The notes beneath the pieces are model-generated. The model saw only the letters and a list, made by a program, of their open reading frames with translations. It ran no database searches and had not been told where the DNA came from. A DNA stretch of 64,000 bases from Gammaproteobacteria bacterium. Lineage in GTDB: Bacteria; Pseudomonadota; Gammaproteobacteria; Enterobacterales; Psychrobiaceae. Numbering within the stretch: the first letter of the stretch is position 1; each line of letters begins with the position of its first letter. Below are positions 17,582-25,930 of this stretch, one piece after another. Made by a program: the position numbers and the translations under genes. The stretch is from contig JABSRT010000002.1 of NCBI GenBank assembly GCA_013214945.1, positions 1 to 64,000 of the forward strand, in the 5' to 3' direction.

Positions 17582-18850
17582 ATGGCATGCATTAGCGAAC
17601 TACAAAACATAAATATTAGTGCGGCTGAAACATTGGCACAGTCAGTTGCTCAGCAGTTAGAAGCCCACCCTGTTTCTTATTCATTACCGCAGCCATTTTA
17701 TAATGATCAGGCGTATTTTGAACTAGAAATGGAACAAATATTTTATAAAGAATGGCTGTTCGCAGGCATTACTTGTGAAATCCCTGATAATGGTAGTTTT
17801 ATTACGCTGCAAGTAGGCGACAATCCAATTACGATTATTCGGGATCAAAACGGTGAAGTGAGAGCATTCCACAATGTTTGTCGCCACCGCGGGTCTAAAC
17901 TGTGCTTGGTTAAGCAGGGCAAGGTGCCTAAATTAGTTTGTCCTTATCATCAGTGGACTTATGAACTCGATGGCAACCTGTTGTTCGCGGGCACCGAAAT
18001 GGGCGATCAGTTTGATAAGGCTGATTTTGGTTTACACAGTGTCCATTGCCGCACCGCTGGTGGCTATATTTACATTTCACTTTGTGACAATCCAACTAAT
18101 ATTGATGGTTTCTTTGATGACTTAACTAAGTATCTTGAACCCTATGATTTAGATAATGCCAAAGTTGCAGTTGAAAGCACGTTAGTTGAAGACGCGAATT
18201 GGAAGCTCGTGATTGAAAATAATCGTGAATGTTATCATTGCAATGGTGCACACCCTGAGCTGCTAAATTCACTATTGGAATGGGATGATACTGAAGACCC
18301 ACGCGCCAGTGAGCAATTTAAAGCGCAAGTCGCCGCAAAGCAGGCTACTTGGGAAGCCGAAGGCATTCCATATAAGCATGTTGCCCATGGCCATGGTTTG
18401 CGTAATCGGATAGTTCGGATGCCGTTGTTGGAAGGCACAGTCTCGATGACTATTGATGGCAAAGCGGCTTGTAAAAAATTAATGGGCCGGATCAAAAATC
18501 CTGATATGGGCTCAATGCGAATTTTGCACCTGCCAAACTCATGGAGTCACGCCATGGGCGATCATCTCATTGCGTTTCAGGTCGTACCATTGGGGCCACA
18601 AAAAACCCAAGTGACGACCAAATGGTTAGTTCATAAAGATGCGGTCGAAGGCGTAGATTATAATGTCGAGCAAATGCGCCGCGTGTGGGATGCAACCAAT
18701 GCTCAAGATCGGACCTTGGCCGAAAACAATCAAAAAGGCATTAACTCGATGGCTTATCAGCCTGGGCCTTATTCGCAGACTTATGAATTTGGTGTAGTTA
18801 ACTTTATTGATTGGTTTAGCGATACGATGCAAAAAAACATCGCGAATTAA
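17582..18850 (+). CDS. gbcA: Glycine betaine demethylase oxygenase subunit (Rieske)
   Basis: This Rieske non-haem iron oxygenase (422 aa from this start) removes one methyl group from glycine betaine, giving dimethylglycine and formaldehyde. The Rieske 2Fe-2S ligands are clear (CRHRGSKLC at about residues 100-108 and CPYHQW at about 120-125). The mononuclear iron site ENNRECYHCNGAHPE lies at about 210-225. The ATG at 17582 has a good AAGGAATT site and is preferred to 17549. It is divergent from its reductase partner gbcB and is followed by a terminator, so it is probably monocistronic. Confidence 0.94.
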   Translation: MACISELQNINISAAETLAQSVAQQLEAHPVSYSLPQPFYNDQAYFELEMEQIFYKEWLFAGITCEIPDNGSFITLQVGDNPITIIRDQNGEVRAFHNVCRHRGSKLCLVKQGKVPKLVCPYHQWTYELDGNLLFAGTEMGDQFDKADFGLHSVHCRTAGGYIYISLCDNPTNIDGFFDDLTKYLEPYDLDNAKVAVESTLVEDANWKLVIENNRECYHCNGAHPELLNSLLEWDDTEDPRASEQFKAQVAAKQATWEAEGIPYKHVAHGHGLRNRIVRMPLLEGTVSMTIDGKAACKKLMGRIKNPDMGSMRILHLPNSWSHAMGDHLIAFQVVPLGPQKTQVTTKWLVHKDAVEGVDYNVEQMRRVWDATNAQDRTLAENNQKGINSMAYQPGPYSQTYEFGVVNFIDWFSDTMQKNIAN

Positions 18851-18875
18851 TCCTTATCAGACAAAAATATCATTC

Positions 18876-18899
18876 AAAAGCGCTAATTAGCGCTTTTTT
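18876..18899 (+). terminator. Intrinsic terminator of gbcA
   Basis: AAAAGCGCTAATTAGCGCTTTTTT forms a compact stem GCGCTAATTAGCGC flanked by A-run and T-run, 26 bases after the gbcA stop. Confidence 0.85.
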
Positions 18900-19585
18900 A
18901 TGGCATAATTGGCGCCGATGTCGGTATTTTCCAGCTTTCTTCAGCTTAAGTTAGTCAATATCAGCCCAATAATGACATTTTCATCTTAGTGATTTAAACA
19001 AATGATAGATTTAGCGTGGTATGCCTGCGGCTGTGGGTCGTTACGTTATTTATTGTCTATGTATAATTGCAGAGATGCACAAGATTGTCAGCAATCTCTA
19101 CGTCGGCGCACATATATTATTCCCATCTGTTTTTCTTCATAAAAACGATCACTAAATTATTGTTATTGGTAAAGTTAGGCTCAAATGTTAGTCGGTTGAG
19201 GTCCTACCGATGTCGCATATAGATAGCTTGATATGGCACATCTCTGTCTAAATAGTAGGCGCGTTGTGGGTTGTTCACGAGTGAAGAACAAGCGCAATTT
19301 ATACCAATTACATTAAATTTATGATCTTGTTGTGCGTGGATAAAATTAATTCAGACAAGGCGCTCGATTGAGTAATAGCTAGCTATTAGGAATGAGAGCA
19401 ACGCCCTATTAATGGGTTTTATCAAGCACAGGTGGTCACTTAATTAATGGGATTGGTATTAGTGGTTATTTACACTAATAGCTGAGCAAAACGTAATGAA
19501 AGAATCAGGTTAGTAATTTTATCGCGTTAAAGCTACTAACTAGGTTCTTTGTTTTATAATAACAAATAGAAAAGGCGGTTTTTTC
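18900..19585. other. Intergenic region before the BCCT gene
   Basis: No gene is seen here. A 159-bp repeat with inverted ends lies at 19301-19459. The last 120 bases before the ATG are AT-rich and presumably hold the transporter promoter. The motifs shared by the other betaine promoters were not found here. Confidence 0.6.
19301..19459. repeat. MITE-like element with ATACCAAT inverted ends
   Basis: The left end reads ATACCAATTACATTAA and the right end, reversed, reads ATACCAATCCCATTAA, so the 159-bp unit has 16-bp terminal inverted repeats with two mismatches. The inside contains an inverted AGCTAGCT-like core and no coding capacity. The same end sequence recurs as a short hairpin between dgcA and dgcB (33636-33672) and singly near 66-86 and 53178. 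This pattern is typical of small non-autonomous dispersed repeats in marine gammaproteobacteria. Confidence 0.65.
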
Positions 19586-21178
19586 ATGACAGCAAATCAT
19601 GGTTGGTTAAAGGGGATGAATCCCGTAACAACCCTATTTTCAATGGCAATAATTACTGCGTTCGTATTGGCCGGTGTATTTTATACCGAACAATCGGCGA
19701 CGTTCTTTAATGCTGTTTCAGGTTGGATACTGGATTATCTCAAGTGGTATTACATTGGCATTGTAGCGATATTTTTGTTTTTTTGTATTTGGCTAGCGTT
19801 TAGTCGGTACGGGAATTTACGATTGGGCGATGATGACTCGCGTCCCGAATATAGCAATTTCTCGTGGTTTTCGATGTTATTTAGTGCCGGTATGGGCATT
19901 GGATTAGTATTTTGGTCGATTGCTGAGCCGATTTATCACTTTCAGAGCAACCCGTTTATTACTGAGGGTTTAACTCCAGAAGCTGCACAAATGGCGATGC
20001 GTTTAACGTTTTTCCATTGGGGTCTGCACCCATGGGCCATTTATGTCGTGGTTGGTTTGTCGTTATCGTATTTTTGTTACCGTAAAAAACTGCCATTAAC
20101 CATTCGTTCTGCATTATACCCGCTAATTGGCGATAAAATGTATGGTCCTATTGGCCATGCCGTCGATATTCTTGCGGTATTTGGTACCGTATTTGGGGTG
20201 GCTACGTCGTTAGGTCTTGGTGTTACTCAAATGAATACCGGTCTTAATACGATGTTTGGCATGGAAGTATCACTGAATAATCAAATGATGCTGATTTTCG
20301 TTATTTCGGCGATTGCGACTCTTTCAGTAGTATCTGGTGTTGGGCGTGGGGTTAAAATCCTGTCTGAAGTCAACATGTGGTTAACTATCGGTATTTTAGT
20401 ATTCTTATTATGCTTTGGCCCGACCCGTTATTTACTGGGCAGCTTGTTACAAAATACCGGTGATTATCTTGGTAATGTATTAGCGCTTAGTACGTGGACT
20501 GATTCTAACGAAAATAGCAAATGGCAAACGTGGTGGACCGCATTTTATTGGGGCTGGTGGATGGCTTGGGCACCTTTTGTCGGCATGTTTATCGCTCGCA
20601 TCTCTAAAGGCCGAACTATTCGTGAGTTTATCGTTGGCGTTTTACTGGTACCGACCTTCCTTGGTTTTATCTGGTTAACGTTGTTTGGCAGCACCGCAAT
20701 TTATATTGAGCTGTTTCATCAGGTGACTAACCAAGCCGGTGAATTAGTAGCGGCGGCAGGTCAAGCAGGCATTATCGATGCAGTTAAAGCCGATGTAACG
20801 TCAGCGCTTTATGTCACGCTAGATAAACTAGACGCTGGTGTTTTTGGCACCGCAGCTGCATTTTTAGCGACCTTGTTAATAGCGACTTACTTTGTGACAT
20901 CGTCAGATTCTGGCACCTTAGTGGTGACTACAATTTTATCGATGGGCAATGAAAACCCACCAACCGCTCATCGTGTGATGTGGGGTATGGGCGAAGGTGC
21001 TGTGGCAGCAATCTTGTTAATGGTTGGCGGGCTTAAAGCATTGCAAACGGCCTCGATCACGGCGGCCTTACCATTCTCGTTCGTGATGATTATCATGATG
21101 TGGGGTTTGGTAAAGTCATTACGTCAAGAAAAAATCGAGCCTTGTGTTAAGCATACTGCTGAAACTGCGACTAGCTAG
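19586..21178 (+). CDS. BCCT-family glycine betaine/carnitine/choline transporter
   Basis: This inner-membrane symporter (530 aa, 12 predicted helices) is of the betaine-choline-carnitine family. The glycine-rich stretch GMGIGLVFWSIAEP (about residues 104-117) has the GMGIG form linked to Na+ coupling, as in BetP, rather than the GMGID form of the carnitine antiporter CaiT. The aromatic substrate box FYWGWWMAWAPFVGMF is at about 317-332. There are no long charged N- or C-terminal tails, so osmotic gating like that of BetP is not evident, which fits nutrient uptake. It is near gbcA and is flanked by terminators. Betaine is the likely substrate from context. Confidence 0.92.
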   Translation: MTANHGWLKGMNPVTTLFSMAIITAFVLAGVFYTEQSATFFNAVSGWILDYLKWYYIGIVAIFLFFCIWLAFSRYGNLRLGDDDSRPEYSNFSWFSMLFSAGMGIGLVFWSIAEPIYHFQSNPFITEGLTPEAAQMAMRLTFFHWGLHPWAIYVVVGLSLSYFCYRKKLPLTIRSALYPLIGDKMYGPIGHAVDILAVFGTVFGVATSLGLGVTQMNTGLNTMFGMEVSLNNQMMLIFVISAIATLSVVSGVGRGVKILSEVNMWLTIGILVFLLCFGPTRYLLGSLLQNTGDYLGNVLALSTWTDSNENSKWQTWWTAFYWGWWMAWAPFVGMFIARISKGRTIREFIVGVLLVPTFLGFIWLTLFGSTAIYIELFHQVTNQAGELVAAAGQAGIIDAVKADVTSALYVTLDKLDAGVFGTAAAFLATLLIATYFVTSSDSGTLVVTTILSMGNENPPTAHRVMWGMGEGAVAAILLMVGGLKALQTASITAALPFSFVMIIMMWGLVKSLRQEKIEPCVKHTAETATS

Positions 21179-21222
21179 GTTATAACAAACTTATTATTTA
21201 ATGTTGTAATAGCACGGTCAGC

Positions 21223-21257
21223 AAAACGCCAGTGATTATAAATCACTGGCGTTTTTT
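21223..21257. terminator. Bidirectional intrinsic terminator
   Basis: A perfect 15-bp stem (AAAACGCCAGTGATT with AATCACTGGCGTTTT) has A-run and T-run on the two sides. It lies between the convergent BCCT and cupin genes and can serve both. Confidence 0.9.
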
Positions 21258-21288
21258 ATTGCCGCAATTAACGCACAGCACAGATTAA

Positions 21289-21606
21289 TTAATTAGTATA
21301 ATGAACAGCCAACCACAGGGTTTCAATGCCGGGCTCGGTCCATGCTACTCGGTGTTTTTGATGCGGGGTAATGATTAAGTGATCCCCTGGTTTTAATGTC
21401 ACCGAGGTTTGATTGTCAAACTCGATAATCGCTTGACCTTTAAGCACAGCAACCCATTCGTGGTGCGCTTGATCATACCAGCCAGTCTCTGGCGAACGGT
21501 GGCCTTTAGAGACAATTCGTTCAATCTTAACTGACTCACCTTGTGCTAGTACCTCAAAAAATTCGCTGCTTAAATCAGTCGTTGTTAGCTCGAATAGATT
21601 GGCCAT
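21289..21606 (-). CDS. Small cupin-domain protein
   Basis: This is a single-domain cupin of 105 aa. It has the conserved AHHEWVAVLKGQAIIEF motif (about residues 46-62) and LKPGDHLIITPHQKHRVAW (about 71-89), which provide the metal-binding His and Glu pattern of small cupins. It follows the formate dehydrogenase genes on the same strand after a 180-bp gap, so it may be transcribed with them or alone. Small cupins may be enzymes or folding scaffolds. No specific role can be assigned. Confidence 0.8.
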   Translation of the reverse strand: MANLFELTTTDLSSEFFEVLAQGESVKIERIVSKGHRSPETGWYDQAHHEWVAVLKGQAIIEFDNQTSVTLKPGDHLIITPHQKHRVAWTEPGIETLWLAVHYTN

Positions 21607-21786
21607 TTTAGGTTAACTCTAGTGGGGAGGTATTGATAAAAATAGCGGATAAAATGGCAAAGGGAAAGCTGATAGTTGAAAGTGATATTTAACCTGAGTT
21701 CTGGATAAGAACGGCTAAGCCATTAGCAACATGCCACGCAGAGGCGCGAGGCATGGGCACGTTGATTTAGTTGTAATCGAGCTAGC

Positions 21787-22008
21787 TTAGTGAACCAACT
21801 GCTTAGCTGCTTGCTTAACGAGTGGCTCAATCTCAAAGGTATCGAGTTCAATGGCTTCGAACAGTTGTTGGCGCATACTGGGGGCCCAAAACTTTTGAAT
21901 ATGGCTGGCGATTTCAATAATACATTGCTGTTGTTCTTTGCCATGGGCTAGGTTGATGGCTATTTGATTGGCCATAAAAACAATTGAATTTAATCTGCTA
22001 TCGGACAT
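21787..22008 (-). CDS. fdsD: Formate dehydrogenase delta subunit
   Basis: This 73-aa protein matches the FdsD family. VFMANQIAINL in the N-terminal half and the central IQKFWAPSMRQQLFE are the recognisable features. It is the last gene of the NAD-linked formate dehydrogenase cluster, after fdhD, as in Cupriavidus and Rhodobacter operons. The subunit is small and is needed for assembly or stability of the complex in studied species. A GAGAAAGAG site precedes the start. Confidence 0.88.
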   Translation of the reverse strand: MSDSRLNSIVFMANQIAINLAHGKEQQQCIIEIASHIQKFWAPSMRQQLFEAIELDTFEIEPLVKQAAKQLVH

Positions 22009-22113
22009 TGCTCTTTCTCACTCATTGCTATCAGGTGCTGGTTAGGCCCAGTTGTTAACTAAGGTTGTGAAATAAGGTTCTTAGCTCAAGTTCTTAATTA
22101 AGTGGTTAAATGG

Positions 22114-23037
22114 TTAAGTATAAAAAGTATGGCGGCCATCGCGGGCAAACCCTACTAGGGTTAGGCCATGTTGCTCTGCTAAGGATATCGCCAAACTAGT
22201 GGGTGCTGATACCGCCACTAACATGCTGATCCCGGCTGACTTTGCCTTGATCACCATTTCATAACTGGCACGACTAGAAATCAGCGCAAAACCCATAGCA
22301 AGATCGGTAATTGGTGCTGCACTTGTTAGCAAGCAGCCAACTAGTTTATCTAAGGCGTTATGACGACCAACATCTTCTTTGGCCACCATAATATTGCCTT
22401 GCAGATCGCACCATGCAGCGCCATGAACAGCGCCCGTTAGTTGCTGTAATGGCTGATACTGTTGCAGCTGGGCAACCGCCCGTTGAATAGCCTGATCGCT
22501 CACTTTAATTTTAGCGCTGTTGTCAGGTTCTGCATTGTCTAGAGATCGATTGTCTGGTGCTAGATAGTCTTGCGCTATTACGGCCTTCGATGTCCGCGCT
22601 TGCATCGCTTGTTGCAGCGACTCTGCGCCGCACAAACCACAGCCTGTGCGTCCGGTCAGGTTGCGGCGTTGCTGCTTAAGGTGCCACATAGCCCGTGACG
22701 AAATACTAATATTAACTTCGATGCCCAGTGGCTGTGAGCAAATATCAATGTGTGAAATTTCCTGTGCGCTATTAATAATGCCTTCGCTAAGGCTAAAGCC
22801 GAGTGCTAGCTCAGCTAAGTCAGCCGGGGTAGCCATCATTACCACATGAGAAATACCGTTATAGACTAAGGCAACCGCTGTTTCTTGAGCAATGTCATTA
22901 GGCTGCTGAGTTATTTCGCCACCAGACCATTGCCAAACCTGATGGCTTAAACTGGTCGCAGTAGGCTGCTTTTCATTGTCTGCTGCCATATTTAAACTCG
23001 TTTGATCTAAAGCGGCTAATGCCGAAGTTAATCCCAT
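22114..23037 (-). CDS. fdhD: Formate dehydrogenase sulfurtransferase FdhD
   Basis: FdhD passes sulfur from a cysteine desulfurase to the molybdenum cofactor of formate dehydrogenase. The essential C-x2-C pair is seen in GRTGCGLCGAESL (about residue 130). Other family motifs are HVVMMATPADLAELALGF near residue 64 and EDVGRHNALDKL near 220. The length of 307 aa is a little over the E. coli protein because of an N-terminal extension. The ATG at 23037 has AGGTG ahead and is preferred to the GTG three codons earlier. It directly follows fdsA. Confidence 0.93.
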   Translation of the reverse strand: MGLTSALAALDQTSLNMAADNEKQPTATSLSHQVWQWSGGEITQQPNDIAQETAVALVYNGISHVVMMATPADLAELALGFSLSEGIINSAQEISHIDICSQPLGIEVNISISSRAMWHLKQQRRNLTGRTGCGLCGAESLQQAMQARTSKAVIAQDYLAPDNRSLDNAEPDNSAKIKVSDQAIQRAVAQLQQYQPLQQLTGAVHGAAWCDLQGNIMVAKEDVGRHNALDKLVGCLLTSAAPITDLAMGFALISSRASYEMVIKAKSAGISMLVAVSAPTSLAISLAEQHGLTLVGFARDGRHTFYT

Positions 23038-23046
23038 GTTAAGCAC

Positions 23047-25929
23047 CTAAGGTTTGGTTATTGTCGCTTGCTCAAGCAAGTGTTGCTGGCGCTTGGAAAA
23101 GTGCTGATAGTCAGCTTGCCATTGCGACGGTTCACTCACCTTGGTTGCTTCAACCGCGGTAACCTTGTATTCAGGACAATTAGTCGCCCAATCGGAATTA
23201 TCCGTCGTTACCACATTAGCACCACTCATCGGGTGATGGAAAGTCGTGTAGACCACACCAGGCTGCATCCGCTCGCTAATTTTTGCGCGCAGGGCAGTGG
23301 TGCCAGCGCGGCTGGCAATGCCAACCCAGTCGCCGTCGTTAATGCCGCGATCTTGAGCGTCGGTCGGGTGAATTTCAAATTTGTCTTCACCATGCCACAC
23401 TTGGTTTTGGGTCCGCCTGGTTTGGGCGCCAACATTATATTGACTCAAAATTCGGCCGGTGGTTAATAACAGCGGAAAGCGTTTATTGACTTTTTCTGGG
23501 GTCGCAATATATTCGGTAATCGCAAAGCTACCGGCCTTACCGACAAAATCTTTGGTATGCATAATCGGCGTGCCAAGTGGCGATTGTTCGTTACACGGCC
23601 ACTGAATACTGCCCAGCTCTTCTAAGCGATCATAATTAACACCATGGAAACTTGGGGTTAAGCGGGCAATTTCATCCATGATCTCACTCGGATGCTCATA
23701 ATTCATTTCATAACCAAGCGCTTTAGCCAGTGCAATAGTCACTTGCCAATCTTCTTTACCTGCAAGTGCTGGCATCAGCTTTCTAACGCGTGAAATGCGG
23801 CGTTCGGCATTGGTAAAGGTGCCATTTTTTTCCATAAATGATGAGCCGGGTAAAAATACATGAGCGTACTTAGCGGTTTCATTAAGGAAAATATCCTGCA
23901 CGATAATGCATTCCATTGAGGTTAGGGCTTTTTGAACATGCTGGGTATTGGGATCTGACTGGGCAATATCTTCGCCCTGACAATACAAACCTTTAAAGTT
24001 GCCATGAATCGCGCTTTCAAACATGTTAGGAATTCGTAAACCTGGCTCATGATCTAAGGTCACTTGCCATTCTTGCTCGAATAACGCGCGAGTCTCATTA
24101 TCGCTAACGTGACGGTAGCCTGGTAGTTCATGGGGGAAAGACCCCATGTCACAAGCTCCTTGCACGTTGTTTTGGCCGCGCAATGGGTTAACCCCCACAC
24201 CATCACGGCCAAGATTGCCCGTGACCAACGCTAAGTTGGCAATCGCCATCACCGAAGACGACCCTTGTGAATGTTCGGTCACGCCCAAGCCATAATAGAT
24301 TGCGCCGTTGCCTGCCGTGGCGTAAAGGCGGGCTGCCGCCCGTAACTCCTGCGCATCAACGCCGGTAATCTCGGCGGTATTTTCTGGTGCGTGGCGTGGA
24401 TCGCTAATATGGCTATGCCATTGCTGGAAAGCTTTATCGTCGCAACGATCGGCGATAAAGTCCTTGTCTTCGAGTCCTTCACTAACAATGACATGGGCTA
24501 AAGCATTTAGCAGCGCAACGTTAGTACCTGGGCGAAGTTTAAGGTGATGTTGCGCCTTAACATGGGGGCCATCGACCAAATCGATCGATCGAGGATCGAC
24601 CACAATTAACTTGGCCCCTTGACGCAAACGCTTCTTGAGCAATGAACCAAATACCGGGTGAGCATCGGTCGGGTTAGCACCGATAACGAAAATGACATCA
24701 GCAGCCATCACCGAGTCGAAGGTTTGCGTGCCAGCTGACTCATTAAGGGTCGCTTTAAGGCCGTAACCCGTTGGTGAGTGACAAACGCGGGCGCAGGTAT
24801 CAACGTTGTTATTACCAAAAGCGGCGCGAACCAGCTTTTGTACCAAATAAGTTTCTTCATTGGTACAGCGCGAAGACGTAATTGCGCCGATGCTGTCACG
24901 GCCATGATGCAGCTGAATGCTTTTAAGGCGGTTGGCGGCAAAGGCAAGTGCGGCTTCCCAGCTGACTTGTTGCCATGGCTGGTCAATGCTGTCGCGGATC
25001 ATCGGGCTGGTAATACGATCTTTATGGGTGGCATAACCAAAAGCGAAGCGGCCTTTGACACATGAATGGCCTTGGTTTGCTTGACCGTTTTTGTCTGGCA
25101 CCATTCTTAAGACCTTGTCGCCTTTCATGTCGGCTCTAAATGAGCAGCCAACGCCACAGTAAGCACAAGTAGTAACGATGCTATGATCAGGTTGGCCTTG
25201 ATCGATCACCGACTTTTCCATCAGGGTCGAGGTTGGGCATGCCTGAACACAGGCGCCACAAGAAACACAATCTGAATCAATAAATTTGTCATTTTGACCA
25301 GCTGATATTTTTGAATCAAAACCACGGCCATCAACGGTAAGGGCAAAAGTGCCCTGAACTTCTTCACAAGCCCTGACACAGCGCGAGCAAACAATGCATT
25401 TCGACGCGTCGAAGCTGAAATAAGGGTTAGAATCATCGGTCGGGGCATCGAGATGATTTTCGCCATCGAAACCATAACGAACCTCACGTAAACCAACGGT
25501 CCCTGCCATGTCTTGCAGCTCACAGTCACCATTAGCTGGACAGGTTAAACAGTCGAGCGGGTGATCTGAAATATAAAGCTCCATGATGTTACGGCGTAAT
25601 TTAGCCAGATCATTATTTTGCGTTACAACCTTCATGCCTTCACGCACAGGAGTGGTACATGAAGCTGGCATGCCGCGCATACCTTCAATGCTAACCGCGC
25701 ACAGGCGACAGGATCCATAGGGTTCTAAGTTGTCACTGGCACAGAGTTTAGGAATATTGATGTCGACTAATGCCGCAGCGCGCATCACTGAAGTACCTTC
25801 GGCGACTGTTACTTTAACGCCATCGACTACGATACTGACCTGAACGTCGGAAAATTTTTCCGGGGTGCCAAGATCGCGGGTACTCATATTGCGAGTGCTG
25901 TCTGTTTTAGGATCAAAATATTGGATCAT
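23047..25929 (-). CDS. fdsA: NAD-dependent formate dehydrogenase alpha subunit
   Basis: This is the catalytic subunit (960 aa) that oxidises formate to CO2 at a molybdenum bis-MGD centre. Domains in order are an N-terminal 2Fe-2S domain (GSCRLC, about residue 72), an NDH-1 G-type cluster (HPLDCLTCPANGDC), a two-cluster ferredoxin (CIVCSRC and CVSCGAC), an Fe4S4 motif (CAYCGVGC, about residue 258), the molybdopterin oxidoreductase core and a C-terminal dinucleotide-binding domain. The catalytic residue is Cys (about Cys383 in CARVCHSPTG), not selenocysteine. It works with FdsB and FdsG to reduce NAD+. It is one base from fdsB. Confidence 0.96.
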   Translation of the reverse strand: MIQYFDPKTDSTRNMSTRDLGTPEKFSDVQVSIVVDGVKVTVAEGTSVMRAAALVDINIPKLCASDNLEPYGSCRLCAVSIEGMRGMPASCTTPVREGMKVVTQNNDLAKLRRNIMELYISDHPLDCLTCPANGDCELQDMAGTVGLREVRYGFDGENHLDAPTDDSNPYFSFDASKCIVCSRCVRACEEVQGTFALTVDGRGFDSKISAGQNDKFIDSDCVSCGACVQACPTSTLMEKSVIDQGQPDHSIVTTCAYCGVGCSFRADMKGDKVLRMVPDKNGQANQGHSCVKGRFAFGYATHKDRITSPMIRDSIDQPWQQVSWEAALAFAANRLKSIQLHHGRDSIGAITSSRCTNEETYLVQKLVRAAFGNNNVDTCARVCHSPTGYGLKATLNESAGTQTFDSVMAADVIFVIGANPTDAHPVFGSLLKKRLRQGAKLIVVDPRSIDLVDGPHVKAQHHLKLRPGTNVALLNALAHVIVSEGLEDKDFIADRCDDKAFQQWHSHISDPRHAPENTAEITGVDAQELRAAARLYATAGNGAIYYGLGVTEHSQGSSSVMAIANLALVTGNLGRDGVGVNPLRGQNNVQGACDMGSFPHELPGYRHVSDNETRALFEQEWQVTLDHEPGLRIPNMFESAIHGNFKGLYCQGEDIAQSDPNTQHVQKALTSMECIIVQDIFLNETAKYAHVFLPGSSFMEKNGTFTNAERRISRVRKLMPALAGKEDWQVTIALAKALGYEMNYEHPSEIMDEIARLTPSFHGVNYDRLEELGSIQWPCNEQSPLGTPIMHTKDFVGKAGSFAITEYIATPEKVNKRFPLLLTTGRILSQYNVGAQTRRTQNQVWHGEDKFEIHPTDAQDRGINDGDWVGIASRAGTTALRAKISERMQPGVVYTTFHHPMSGANVVTTDNSDWATNCPEYKVTAVEATKVSEPSQWQADYQHFSKRQQHLLEQATITKP

Positions 25930-25930
25930 T

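Noticed and set aside
24780-24785. Selenocysteine formate dehydrogenase
   Set aside because: The catalytic codon is TGT (Cys), not an in-frame TGA, and no SECIS element is needed.
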